A stretch of 64,000 bases of DNA. It comes from Paenibacillus thalictri (GTDB lineage: Bacteria; Bacillota; Bacilli; Paenibacillales; NBRC-103111). Position 1 is the stretch's first letter. The number at the start of each line of letters is the position of its first letter. Positions 1 to 8,407 of the stretch are shown piece after piece. A model generated the notes under the pieces. The model saw only the letters and a list, made by a program, of their open reading frames with translations, was not told where the DNA came from and did not search any database. The position numbers and the translations under genes were made by a program. Location: positions 248,001 through 312,000 of the forward strand of contig NZ_SIRE01000008.1 in the NCBI RefSeq assembly GCF_004307995.1, given 5' to 3'.

Positions 1-456
1 TTTAAGTTGTTTAACGACCTGCACATATTTGGCATGAAATATTCAATTGTGTTTGCATACGTGATCTCCGAGCTGCCGATTGCGATATTTCTGATGGTGA
101 TGTTTATGAAATCGATCCCGCAGGAGCTCGACGAAGCTTCCGTCATCGACGGGTGCAGCATTTGGCAGCTGTTTTGGCGGGTGATTTTGCCGCTCAGCCG
201 CAACGGGATCGTGACGATTACGATTCTTGCTTTTGTCGCCTTCTGGAACGAATATTTGACGGCGTTGGTGATGCTTCCGGACCGCGCCAACCGGACGTTA
301 TCCGTCGCTTTATCGTTTACGAAAGATGAAAACAGCGTGAAGTATGGATTGATGGCGGCATCTGTAATGATCGCGGTGATTCCAATGATATTGTTTTACG
401 CTTTGGTCAAAAACCAGCTGGTGAAAGGCATGGCTCTAGGGGCCGTCAAAGGGTGA
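1..456 (+). CDS. Carbohydrate ABC transporter permease, MalG type (5' end outside window)
   Basis: The frame is open from the first base, so the gene starts upstream and only the last 151 residues are visible. They contain several hydrophobic membrane segments and the cytoplasmic EAA loop, which begins EASVIDGCS and ends VILPL. This loop is the contact with the ATPase in inner-membrane subunits of CUT1 sugar importers. The protein ends in GAVKG, the usual end of this family. The stop is followed 13 bases later by the next gene, with GAGGAGG between them, so it heads or continues an operon with the amidohydrolase, reductase and glycosidase-like protein. Its binding protein and partner permease must lie before the window. 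The substrate is unknown. The family call is very secure. Confidence 0.93.
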   Translation, partial: FKLFNDLHIFGMKYSIVFAYVISELPIAIFLMVMFMKSIPQELDEASVIDGCSIWQLFWRVILPLSRNGIVTITILAFVAFWNEYLTALVMLPDRANRTLSVALSFTKDENSVKYGLMAASVMIAVIPMILFYALVKNQLVKGMALGAVKG

Positions 457-469
457 GGAGGTTTGCGAA

Positions 470-1480
470 ATGAGCAAGCGTTTGGTAATTGACGCCTACG
501 CGCATATCGGGCTGCCGCGATTCGGATCGGCCGATGATGCGATCCGGCATATGGACACGCACGGCATCGACCGCTCAGTGGTAACGCTTGGCCCCAAGGT
601 GCCGGATATCGCATCGCTTCTCCAGGCGATCCGCCAATTTCCGGACAGGCTGCGCGGGATCGGGATTCCTTTTGGCGCGACTTCCGAAGAGCGCCAGCAA
701 CTTGTGCAAATCCAGCTGGACGGCGGGGCCATCGGCATACGCCTCGATAAACGCGAGGCGCTGGATAACCCCGGCGTACTGGAGCTGATCGGGGAGCGGG
801 GCCGCTGGGCTTACGGCATTGACCCTTGTCATAACGGCCGCACGGCCCGTGTGTATGTGGAGTGGCTGAACCGATATCCGCAGGCCCGGCTGGCGGCGCC
901 GCATTTTCTGAAGGCGGGCTTCGATCCGGACGACGTCCAGCAAGCGGGCCCCGAAATTCGCGAGCTGCTGCGGCACGAGCGCTTCTATGGCATTCTCTCG
1001 CGTCATGGCGCGATGGGAAGCAAGATGGTCTATCCGCACCGGGATTTTGTTCCATGGCTGCGTTTTATTATGGAGCATATGGACGCGAAACGGCTGCTCT
1101 GGGGCAGCGAATATCCGGTACTCTATTGGCGCAACGAAACCGTTGACGAAGCATTGGAATGGCTCCGGCATGCACTTCCGGAACTGTCAGCGGATACGTT
1201 TCACGCTTATTGCGGCGCCAATGCGGCGGTACTGTTTGCGGATATGCCCGCGTCGTCGCCGGATACCGCCATCCCGGTCTGGGTGGCGGAGCAATTCGAA
1301 TATAACCGGCCGGTTCCGCTGTTTCCGCGCGGACTGGATATGCCGGTTCATGTATACGCTCCGTTAATGGAGCAATATTTGCTGCACAAACAGACGGACA
1401 GCCAGCTCCGTTTTGCCGATTTTGTGCTGTCACGGTCTGCAGGGCTGAAACCGACACTTATTGACATTGAAGGGAGCTAA
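470..1480 (+). CDS. Amidohydrolase_2-like TIM-barrel protein with altered metal site
   Basis: 336 residues, preceded by a good GAGGAGG site. The overall pattern fits the Amidohydrolase_2 family of metal-dependent TIM-barrel hydrolases or decarboxylases: an N-terminal beta strand carrying D8-A-Y-A-H12, a mid-protein APHF (H145), SRHG (H179) and a C-terminal LLWGSEYP (E214). In most family members the first motif is DxHxH and the last is GSD. Here Tyr10 replaces the first histidine and Glu214 replaces the aspartate, so metal binding may be weakened or lost. About 85 C-terminal residues extend past the barrel. It sits between a sugar permease and an aldo/keto reductase with short gaps, so a role in processing the imported carbohydrate or a lactone is likely but inferred. 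Confidence 0.75.
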   Translation: MSKRLVIDAYAHIGLPRFGSADDAIRHMDTHGIDRSVVTLGPKVPDIASLLQAIRQFPDRLRGIGIPFGATSEERQQLVQIQLDGGAIGIRLDKREALDNPGVLELIGERGRWAYGIDPCHNGRTARVYVEWLNRYPQARLAAPHFLKAGFDPDDVQQAGPEIRELLRHERFYGILSRHGAMGSKMVYPHRDFVPWLRFIMEHMDAKRLLWGSEYPVLYWRNETVDEALEWLRHALPELSADTFHAYCGANAAVLFADMPASSPDTAIPVWVAEQFEYNRPVPLFPRGLDMPVHVYAPLMEQYLLHKQTDSQLRFADFVLSRSAGLKPTLIDIEGS

Positions 1481-1485
1481 AGTTT

Positions 1486-2355
1486 ATGGAATATGCAACA
1501 TTGGGGAAAACCGGGGCCGTCGTAAGCCGGATCGGCTTCGGCGGGGCTACAGCCGGCTTGAAAAACTACTTGGAGCGGTTTGATCCCTCCGATGCGGACG
1601 ACAGGAAAAAAATTTCCGGCGCGGTGGAAAAGGCGCTTTCGCTGGGCATCAATTATTATGATACGGCGCCGGGTTACGGCGCGGGAGAAAGCGAAGACAT
1701 CCTTGGAGCGGCATTGTCGGGAGTGAAGGAAAGCGGGTCGCATCCGCTGTTTATTGCTACAAAGATCAGCTTTAAAAACCGCGCGGAGCTGCGGCGGTCG
1801 GTTGAAACCAGCTTGAACAGGCTGCGGCGGGACCGGATCGAGCTGCTGCAAATTCATGGAGGCTCCTATACGCCGGAGGAAGCCGACGCGATTCTTGCTG
1901 ACGGCGGCATGGCCGAGGAAATGCTGAAGCTAAAGCAGGAGGGGCTGGTCCAATACATCGGTTTTACGAGCGAAGACAATAACGACGCCGTATACCGTTT
2001 TATCCGCAGCGGGGCATTCGACACGATGCAAATTTGTTACAATTTTATATTCCAGCATGCGTATGAGCCAAGCCGGCCGTTTGGCAGCCTGCTGGAGGCA
2101 GACCGTGCGGGCCTCGGGATCATCACGATGCGAACGCCGACCTCCGGCACGTTCCAGCGCTGGATTCAGCAGGTGAATCCGGTCAATACGTTTGATTACA
2201 CACCGGCGCTGATCCAGTTCGTATTATCCAACCCTTATGTAGACGTCGCTTTGATGGGCATGCGGGATGCCGATATTGTCGTCCAAAACGCGGCCATTTG
2301 CGACGATTTGAGCGGTCGTGTGAGCTTGGATGCAATTCATTCGCGGTATGTGTAA
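1486..2355 (+). CDS. Aldo/keto reductase
   Basis: 289 residues beginning MEYATLGKTGAVVSRIG, a typical start for the family. The expected tetrad is visible: D59 and Y64 in YYDTAPGYG, K93 in ATKIS, and H124 in LLQIHGG. The protein should be a cytoplasmic NAD(P)H-dependent (beta/alpha)8 oxidoreductase acting on a sugar or a carbonyl derived from one. It begins 5 bases after the amidohydrolase stop and is followed by the GHL6-like gene after 27 bases, so the four genes form one transcript. The closest general relatives are the L-fucose or galactose dehydrogenase-like reductases often found in sugar loci, but the sequence alone does not fix the substrate. Confidence 0.88.
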   Translation: MEYATLGKTGAVVSRIGFGGATAGLKNYLERFDPSDADDRKKISGAVEKALSLGINYYDTAPGYGAGESEDILGAALSGVKESGSHPLFIATKISFKNRAELRRSVETSLNRLRRDRIELLQIHGGSYTPEEADAILADGGMAEEMLKLKQEGLVQYIGFTSEDNNDAVYRFIRSGAFDTMQICYNFIFQHAYEPSRPFGSLLEADRAGLGIITMRTPTSGTFQRWIQQVNPVNTFDYTPALIQFVLSNPYVDVALMGMRDADIVVQNAAICDDLSGRVSLDAIHSRYV

Positions 2356-2382
2356 GCCGCAACGTACAAAGGAGGCAGCAAA

Positions 2383-4518
2383 ATGAGCCAAAACAACAAG
2401 ATGTGGTATCAGAAACAGCTGAGAATTTTACAGACGGTGCTGCGAGAGCCGGATGTCGTCGATTACGACGCCCGGGCCGTCGTTCGTTATATGGAAGAGA
2501 TCCGCGCCAATTGTATCGTCGTCAACGGCGGCGGCATCGTCGATTTTTTCCGGCATGACCTGTTCAGCGCCAATCCGAACCCGTTTATGACCAATGAGGA
2601 TATATTGCGGGACTTAACCGAAGCTTGCCACGAGAAAGGAATCAAGGTAGTGGTGCGCGTCGATTTCCGCGGTGTCGATAAACGTATCTACGAGTTGCGC
2701 CCGGATTGGTTCAGCGTTACGGAGAAAGGCGAGCCGATCATCCGTGAAAATCCTTTCCATTCGCCAATATTTGCCCCGTGTTATCAAAGCACTTACCGCA
2801 ACGAGCATGCGTACCAGTTTATCGAAACATTGCTTCAGCGGTACGATATCGACGGCATTTGGGAAAATGCATACACGCAGGAAGGCATCTGTTATTGCAA
2901 AAGCTGCTCCGACCGTTATCGCAAAGAGGTGGGCAAAGAGCTGCCACGGGGCGGCGAATTCGCCAGCCCGCTCTACGACGAGTACAGGCAGTGGAAAGCG
3001 GACTGCGTGATGGAGCATTTAATGGATTGCCGGAATGTGGTCAAAAAATACGGCGAGCATAAAGCGTATGCAGCGGAAATTTTCGGCCTGTACCATGACC
3101 GCTTTAAAACGACCGGGCACGATCTGTACGCGATCAAAGAACACTTCGATTTTCTCGTTACGCCACTTTTTAACGCCGGCCACGAACCGATGAACGGGCC
3201 GTCCACACTGATCAAATTTTTAAAAAGCTTGGCGCCTGACAAAACGCCGGTGATGTTGTTTGGCCATTTGGGCACCAACAATCAGTTGCGCTACGTATCT
3301 TCCGCTTCGCAGGAAACAAAGCTGTGGATGTGGGAGGCGGTCAGTGCCGGGGGTTCGTTCTGGAATTGCGTGTTTAACGGCCAGCATCCTGGCATGACGT
3401 ACGATCAAAGAAATGCGCTGCTGAGTGCGGATGTATTTGCGTATATGGAGCGCCACGAAGATTTGCTTACTCGGCAGGAAGCCGCCGCCGAAGTGAATGT
3501 GCTGTATTCGCGGGCTTCCAATGCGGCATTGGGCAATCCCGACCGCGCCAAAGATGCGTATTTGACCCACTTGATGGGCTTGGAACAAGTGTTAAACGAC
3601 AACCATATCCAATATCGTCTGCTGACCGACGATAAGTTAAGCGCAGAGACGTTGTCCTCTGCTAAGGTATTGGTGCTGGCGAACGCCGGCTGCTTGTCCG
3701 ATCAGGAATTGGAGCTGATCCGCAACTATGTGCGGCAGGGCGGCAAAGTCATTGCCACAGGCGAAACGTCGCTGCGTGATCCGGACGGGACACCGAGAGC
3801 CGATTATGCGCTGGGGGACATGTTTGGTTGTGCTTATACCGGCATTGCAAAGGATGTTTCGCAGTTCGGCTATCAATATGTCAGAGCTGCGCATCCGCTG
3901 ACCGCCGGGTTCGAGCAAACCAAGATGCTCGCCAATTGGGGACAGATGTCCCTCGTCAGATTAACGTCGGAAGCCGCGGAAGCGCCGGTGACGTATGTGC
4001 CGCCCATTTTCCCTCAGCCCCCAGAGCGTTCCTGGCTGAGGAGTTATGAAACGGAATATCCGACGGCGATTGTCAACCGGTACGGCCAAGGAACGTCGAT
4101 TTTCTTCCCGTACGGCGTTGACCGCAACGTCTGGCAGCACGGCCATAACGATTTCGGCCAGCTGCTGATTAATGCGCTGCATATGCTGCTGGACGGACAA
4201 GTTCTCGTTTCCTCGAATGCGCCGTGGAGCGTGCATTTAAGCCTTAACCGGTGCGGCGATGAGACAGGGGAGTATATTGTTCATGCGGTAAACACAACTG
4301 CGGCTCCTCGTCGTCCCATCCTCAGAACCGTTCCGGTTTATGACATAGATATCGAGCTGACGCTTCCAGCAGATGAGGTGGCTGAGGTTAAGCTGCTGAA
4401 GGGCGATGCGGAGCTGGAATGGTCCGTTGCGGAAAAAGCGCCGGACGGCCATCTGCGGCTCCGTCTTCATTTGCCGCAGATCGTGGAATACAGCGGGATT
4501 TATATCCGCACGCGATAA
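2383..4518 (+). CDS. GHL6-like putative glycoside hydrolase with beta-galactosidase-type trimerisation domain
   Basis: 711 residues with no signal peptide, so cytoplasmic. Residues 1-350 resemble the hypothetical glycosyl hydrolase 6 family: NCIVVNGGGIVDFF near residue 43, DGIWEN at 157-162 with an acidic residue at the end of a barrel strand, and a Cys cluster CYCKSC at 170-175. Residues of about 370-600 look like the class I amidotransferase-like trimerisation domain of GH42 enzymes (ARVLVLANAG-type strand, then a long 'GGKVIATGE' loop), followed by a small beta domain. It is the last gene of its operon, with a terminator at 4594. A paralogue with the same architecture lies at 24823. The reaction catalysed by the family is not established, so only 'likely glycosidase' can be supported. 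Confidence 0.8.
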   Translation: MSQNNKMWYQKQLRILQTVLREPDVVDYDARAVVRYMEEIRANCIVVNGGGIVDFFRHDLFSANPNPFMTNEDILRDLTEACHEKGIKVVVRVDFRGVDKRIYELRPDWFSVTEKGEPIIRENPFHSPIFAPCYQSTYRNEHAYQFIETLLQRYDIDGIWENAYTQEGICYCKSCSDRYRKEVGKELPRGGEFASPLYDEYRQWKADCVMEHLMDCRNVVKKYGEHKAYAAEIFGLYHDRFKTTGHDLYAIKEHFDFLVTPLFNAGHEPMNGPSTLIKFLKSLAPDKTPVMLFGHLGTNNQLRYVSSASQETKLWMWEAVSAGGSFWNCVFNGQHPGMTYDQRNALLSADVFAYMERHEDLLTRQEAAAEVNVLYSRASNAALGNPDRAKDAYLTHLMGLEQVLNDNHIQYRLLTDDKLSAETLSSAKVLVLANAGCLSDQELELIRNYVRQGGKVIATGETSLRDPDGTPRADYALGDMFGCAYTGIAKDVSQFGYQYVRAAHPLTAGFEQTKMLANWGQMSLVRLTSEAAEAPVTYVPPIFPQPPERSWLRSYETEYPTAIVNRYGQGTSIFFPYGVDRNVWQHGHNDFGQLLINALHMLLDGQVLVSSNAPWSVHLSLNRCGDETGEYIVHAVNTTAAPRRPILRTVPVYDIDIELTLPADEVAEVKLLKGDAELEWSVAEKAPDGHLRLRLHLPQIVEYSGIYIRTR

Positions 4519-4593
4519 CAAGCGCAGCAGCGATTGTGAAAGTGGTACGTTATGGCAAATGCATCAAACAGATAAAATAAAAATGCTTCAAGG

Positions 4594-4628
4594 AGCTCCC
4601 TTTGCACGCAGAGGGAGCTTTCTTTTTG
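4594..4628 (+). terminator. Rho-independent terminator after the first operon
   Basis: AGCTCCCT at 4594-4601 pairs perfectly with AGGGAGCT at 4612-4619 around a 10-base loop, followed by TTCTTTTTG. It closes the permease-to-GHL6 operon and isolates the downstream sensor kinase. Confidence 0.88.
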
Positions 4629-4728
4629 CACGGAATCATCATATGCGGAAGAGCGGGCTTAGCCGCCATGATCCGCTAGATTCATTCATACAGGCAGAAG
4701 TTCCCAACGCAAACGATAGCTGCTGTGC

Positions 4729-4758
4729 TATAATCCATATTGAAAGCGTTTTTTTCAA
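4729..4758 (+). promoter_or_regulatory. Candidate promoter -10 and TTGAAA/TTTCAA inverted repeat before the sensor kinase
   Basis: TATAAT at 4729-4734 is a perfect -10 with no good -35. Just after it, TTGAAA (4740-4745) and TTTCAA (4753-4758) form an inverted repeat. The left half reads TGAAAGCG, like half of a catabolite-responsive element, but the spacing is 3 bases longer than a standard cre. A CcpA role is therefore only a possibility. Confidence 0.4.
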
Positions 4759-4773
4759 AAGGGGGGTGCTGCA

Positions 4774-6525
4774 TTGAAGTTTGTACAGCTTTTCGGCGGG
4801 AGCAGACCGGTCATTAAAAATACGCTGTCGCTGAAAATCATTATGACGTTTTTGCTTGTGATCATCTTTGCCACATCCATTATCAGCATTATTTTTTACG
4901 TGCAGGCAACCAAGTACATTAACAGTCAAAACGAGCTGCATAACAGGAACGTAGCCAAAAGCATCAGCAAAGGCATCGATCAATACATCGAAGATATGGA
5001 CCGGTTATCCAAAATTATTATCGGCAATCCCGAATTGCAGCGGATTTTACTGGAAGGACAAGCTCCCGATTATTTGCCGGAGCAGAAATTGAAAGATTTC
5101 GACTACATCACGAATCTGGTTCTCAGCTTCACTTCGATTCGCGACAGTATCCGAATTAACATTTACACGCAAAATAAAAGCTTGTTTTATACGGGGTTAT
5201 TGAGCAGTTATGATTTTGGCACGAATCTGGATTCCGTGAAGTGGTTTGCGGAAAACGAACGAACCATTGACACCACGGGCAGCCTCATCATACCGCCGCA
5301 GGAGTCTTCCGTCAGCCAGCCGACCCCGATCTTCGGCATGATTCGCGCGCTCAAAAAAATCGAGACCAACGAAGTTGTCGGTTATATTACCGTTACATCC
5401 AGCATCAGGCAGCTGAACAATCTTATTTACGATAACAACGTATTTACGGACGGGGCCAATATCGATATTGTGGATGAACGCAATCATGTTTTAAATTCCG
5501 TACATATGCTGAAAAATGAAACCCGTACGGAAAGCGTCCGGCAAACGTCGGAATTGACCGGCTGGACGACGGTCATTTCGATTCCGTCCTCGTACTCGCG
5601 CAACGGTCTCATGAATGTGCAGAGCGTCAACAGCTTTTTTATGTGGATTTGCAGCCTTGTGATCGTGGGCACGTTCGCCATCGCCATTCTGTTGTCCCGG
5701 CATCTGATGAAGCCGATCAACCATTTCGTCAAAGCGATGAGGCTGGTCCGTAACGGCAACTTCGACATTTCCTTAAACGAGAAGGGGCTCGATTTTGAAA
5801 TGCGGCAGCTGTACAGCGGATTTAACACGATGATTCTTGAAATCAAAAAACTGATACATCATTTATCCGACGAGAAGCTGCTGGCCAAGACGGCGCAACT
5901 GGAAGCGCTGCAGTTCCAAATCACGCCCCATTTTTTGTACAACACCTTGCAGACGATGGAGGCGTTTGGCGAAATCAAGGATGTTCCGGAAATTCAGACG
6001 ATGGCGCAATCGCTGGGCAAGCTGTTTCGTTACAATATTCACGGCAGCCGCACCGTACATTTATATGAGGAGCTGGAATTAATCCAAACGTATTTTAACA
6101 TCGAACGCATTCGCTTTCGGGACAAGATCGTATGTCAGATAGAGATTGACGATCCGCTTCGCCATTGCATGGTGTTAAAATTCGTGCTGCAGCCGATCGT
6201 TGAAAATTGTATTTTGCACGGCTTTAAACATATTAACTATCAGGGGAGGGTGTTAATTACAGGACAAATTGTAAACGAGCGGCTGATGATTCGTATCCAG
6301 GATAACGGGAAGGGCATGAGCCATGAACGATTGACCTATATTAATGAAAGGCTGCAGCAGCTGCGGTCGTCGGATCAGCCTGCGAAACACGACGGATTTG
6401 TCGGTGTCTTTAATGTTCATAGACGCTTAGTCAGCTTCTACGGGCCGGAGTTTGGTCTGCAATTCAAGCACGGCGAGCAGAGCGGCACGGTGGCCGAGCT
6501 GGCGATACCGGTGCATATCGATTAA
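4774..6525 (+). CDS. YesM-type sensor histidine kinase
   Basis: 583 residues, with AAAGGGGGG before the start. There is one membrane segment at about 22-42, an extracytoplasmic sensing domain of about 240 residues, a second segment at about 285-307, then a HAMP linker. The His_kinase module has the phosphoacceptor in ITPHFLYNTLQ (H386). The ATPase part shows the N box QPIVENC and the G1 box DNGKGM. This is the class paired with AraC-type response regulators for extracellular carbohydrate sensing. The partner regulator follows after 18 bases. The likely targets are a neighbouring sugar importer and glycosidase genes, but the sequence gives no direct proof of which. Confidence 0.95.
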   Translation: MKFVQLFGGSRPVIKNTLSLKIIMTFLLVIIFATSIISIIFYVQATKYINSQNELHNRNVAKSISKGIDQYIEDMDRLSKIIIGNPELQRILLEGQAPDYLPEQKLKDFDYITNLVLSFTSIRDSIRINIYTQNKSLFYTGLLSSYDFGTNLDSVKWFAENERTIDTTGSLIIPPQESSVSQPTPIFGMIRALKKIETNEVVGYITVTSSIRQLNNLIYDNNVFTDGANIDIVDERNHVLNSVHMLKNETRTESVRQTSELTGWTTVISIPSSYSRNGLMNVQSVNSFFMWICSLVIVGTFAIAILLSRHLMKPINHFVKAMRLVRNGNFDISLNEKGLDFEMRQLYSGFNTMILEIKKLIHHLSDEKLLAKTAQLEALQFQITPHFLYNTLQTMEAFGEIKDVPEIQTMAQSLGKLFRYNIHGSRTVHLYEELELIQTYFNIERIRFRDKIVCQIEIDDPLRHCMVLKFVLQPIVENCILHGFKHINYQGRVLITGQIVNERLMIRIQDNGKGMSHERLTYINERLQQLRSSDQPAKHDGFVGVFNVHRRLVSFYGPEFGLQFKHGEQSGTVAELAIPVHID

Positions 6526-6543
6526 GGAGCGGAGGGAAACGGG

Positions 6544-8091
6544 ATGTACAGCATTTTGATTATCGACGACGAGGAATGGATTCGGCAAGGAATTCTCAGC
6601 AAAGTCCGCAAAAGCGGGTTCCCATTTACGGAAATTGCCGAAGCAGCCAACGCGGAGGAAGGTTTCAGCATTATCAAGACACTTCAACCGGATATTGTCG
6701 TTTGCGATATTCGCATGGAGGAAATGGACGGCCTCGAGCTGATCGAAAAAGTTCACCGTATGTACCCCGAGATCAAAACGATTATCATAAGCGGTTACAG
6801 CGAATTCCAATACGTAACGAAAGCGTTAAAGCTGGGCGTCGCCGACTATTTATTGAAGCCAATCGACAAATATGCGCTGTATCAAGCTTTTACAAAATGT
6901 ATGGAAGCGATCGAGCAGGAGAAGCAGGCCAAAATCCGCATCGAGAAGCTGGAGCTGGTGGGCAGCTCGCTGGAGATGAAGCAGAAAATGGATAAATTTT
7001 TGCAGAAGGAGGATCTGGACCCGCGGGAAATTTTTAGCGCTTACAATGATCGTTCATCGTTCCAATCCGTTTCGTTGTTTGTCGATCCGGGGACGAACGA
7101 AGAGGACATCATATTAAACCACTTCCTGGATTCGCAAGGCTCGCTGCAGCTGAACCGCAACATGGTTTGCTACAAAAACACGCCCCACGAATTTACGATT
7201 TTGATCTGCGTTCCCGAGCCGCACATGGTCAATGAATACGAGAATTACATTGTCCATTATATCGAAAGACTGCAAACCGACCTGCACAAAAACGGGGTTT
7301 ACCGGTACACGTTTGGAATCAGCGGTTTCCATCAGCGGATCGACACCTGCATTTTTGCCGCGTCCTATTGCCTCAAGCACCGGGTGCTGCTGGAAGACAA
7401 CCAGGTTATCCGCTATACGGATACGATGTCGTTTCAGCAAACGTACAAGCTGGCTTCGCACGTGCCGGCGTTTTTGAAGCATCACCTAGAGACGCAAAAC
7501 ATCAAGGGGATTACCGATATCATCTCGGACATATATCAGGAGATATCCGTCGCCGCCATCTCTTATAAAAGCGTGCAAAATTTGTATACCCATCTGCTGA
7601 TGGTCGCCGCCGAGGATTTTAATGTGAATTTGGAAACCCAGTATCCGCGGTACCCGCTGGAGGCGTATTTTTATTCGTCGCTGCGCGAGCTGTTGGATTC
7701 GATAACGGAGCTTTATTTAAAAATCGTCAACGTGTCCAAGGGCCGCAGTGAATATTCGACGCAGCGCCTGATTATGCGGGTCAAGGAGTACATCGACACG
7801 CATTACGCGGAGGAGATCAAACTGGAGGACATCGCCGAGCTCGAACATTATAATTCCAGCTATTTAAGCCTGGCGTTTAAAGAAACGATGAACATCAACT
7901 TCCAGGATTATTTGCTGAACGTCCGTCTCGGCAACGCCAAAAAGATGCTGCTGTCGGGGCAATATAAAATCAAGGACATCGCCGTCATGAGCGGGTTTAA
8001 AAACCCTCATTATTTCAGCGCCGTTTTTAAGAAAGCGGAAGGTTTTACGCCAAAAGATTTCGTTAAGGAGCATGGAGAGGGCTTGTTGTGA
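6544..8091 (+). CDS. YesN-type response regulator with AraC DNA-binding domain
   Basis: 515 residues. The receiver domain has the acidic pair D8/D9, the phosphorylation site D55 in VVCDIRM and the conserved K105 in LLKPID. About 270 residues of poorly conserved linker follow. The last 100 residues carry the two helix-turn-helix motifs of AraC proteins, including YNSSYLSLAFKE and MSGFKNPHYFSAVFKK. It lies directly after its cognate kinase and is probably phosphorylated by it. Phosphorylation should activate transcription of carbohydrate genes. The candidate target promoter pair at 10636-10900 lies 2.5 kb downstream, although the operators there look more like LacI/CcpA sites. Confidence 0.95.
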   Translation: MYSILIIDDEEWIRQGILSKVRKSGFPFTEIAEAANAEEGFSIIKTLQPDIVVCDIRMEEMDGLELIEKVHRMYPEIKTIIISGYSEFQYVTKALKLGVADYLLKPIDKYALYQAFTKCMEAIEQEKQAKIRIEKLELVGSSLEMKQKMDKFLQKEDLDPREIFSAYNDRSSFQSVSLFVDPGTNEEDIILNHFLDSQGSLQLNRNMVCYKNTPHEFTILICVPEPHMVNEYENYIVHYIERLQTDLHKNGVYRYTFGISGFHQRIDTCIFAASYCLKHRVLLEDNQVIRYTDTMSFQQTYKLASHVPAFLKHHLETQNIKGITDIISDIYQEISVAAISYKSVQNLYTHLLMVAAEDFNVNLETQYPRYPLEAYFYSSLRELLDSITELYLKIVNVSKGRSEYSTQRLIMRVKEYIDTHYAEEIKLEDIAELEHYNSSYLSLAFKETMNINFQDYLLNVRLGNAKKMLLSGQYKIKDIAVMSGFKNPHYFSAVFKKAEGFTPKDFVKEHGEGLL

Positions 8092-8407
8092 GGAAGGAAG
8101 GCGGGAGGAATGCGCGAAGCGGGTGCTGCCGATATCGCTGGTGAAAAGGGCGAGTAGGGGCGAAGGCGAACCCGGGGCAGCGCCGGAACGCGCAGCTCGC
8201 GTGTCGCGAAGCGATCGCTGCAAGGAGGCCGTGTTATGGACGGTAAGCGTCGCAACGTACAGCTTGGGTATTGCGAAACGTGCACTATGCAAAGGATGCC
8301 GCGTTATAGAAGGCAAACGCCTCCGCACAATATCTGCAGGGGCGCTTGCCGCAAAGCTTTATATGCGGTGCTTCGCGCAATCAGCACGCGTCGCTCCACG
8401 CATTTTT
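8092..8407. repeat. GC-rich intergenic spacer with two imperfect 67-bp direct repeats
   Basis: This gap holds no convincing gene. Two related units start at GCGAAGCG (8206) and GCGAAACG (8273), 67 bases apart. Each continues with TGCAAgGa-GCCGtGTTAT and a G-rich stretch, at roughly 70 percent identity by eye. The opposite strand reads the same peptide phrase (RRLPSITR) in two different frames, which is how a repeated non-coding element looks when translated. Both flanking genes end here, convergently, and no standard T-rich terminator is obvious. It may be a dispersed intergenic repeat, or the RNA structure that ends both transcripts. Confidence 0.55.
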
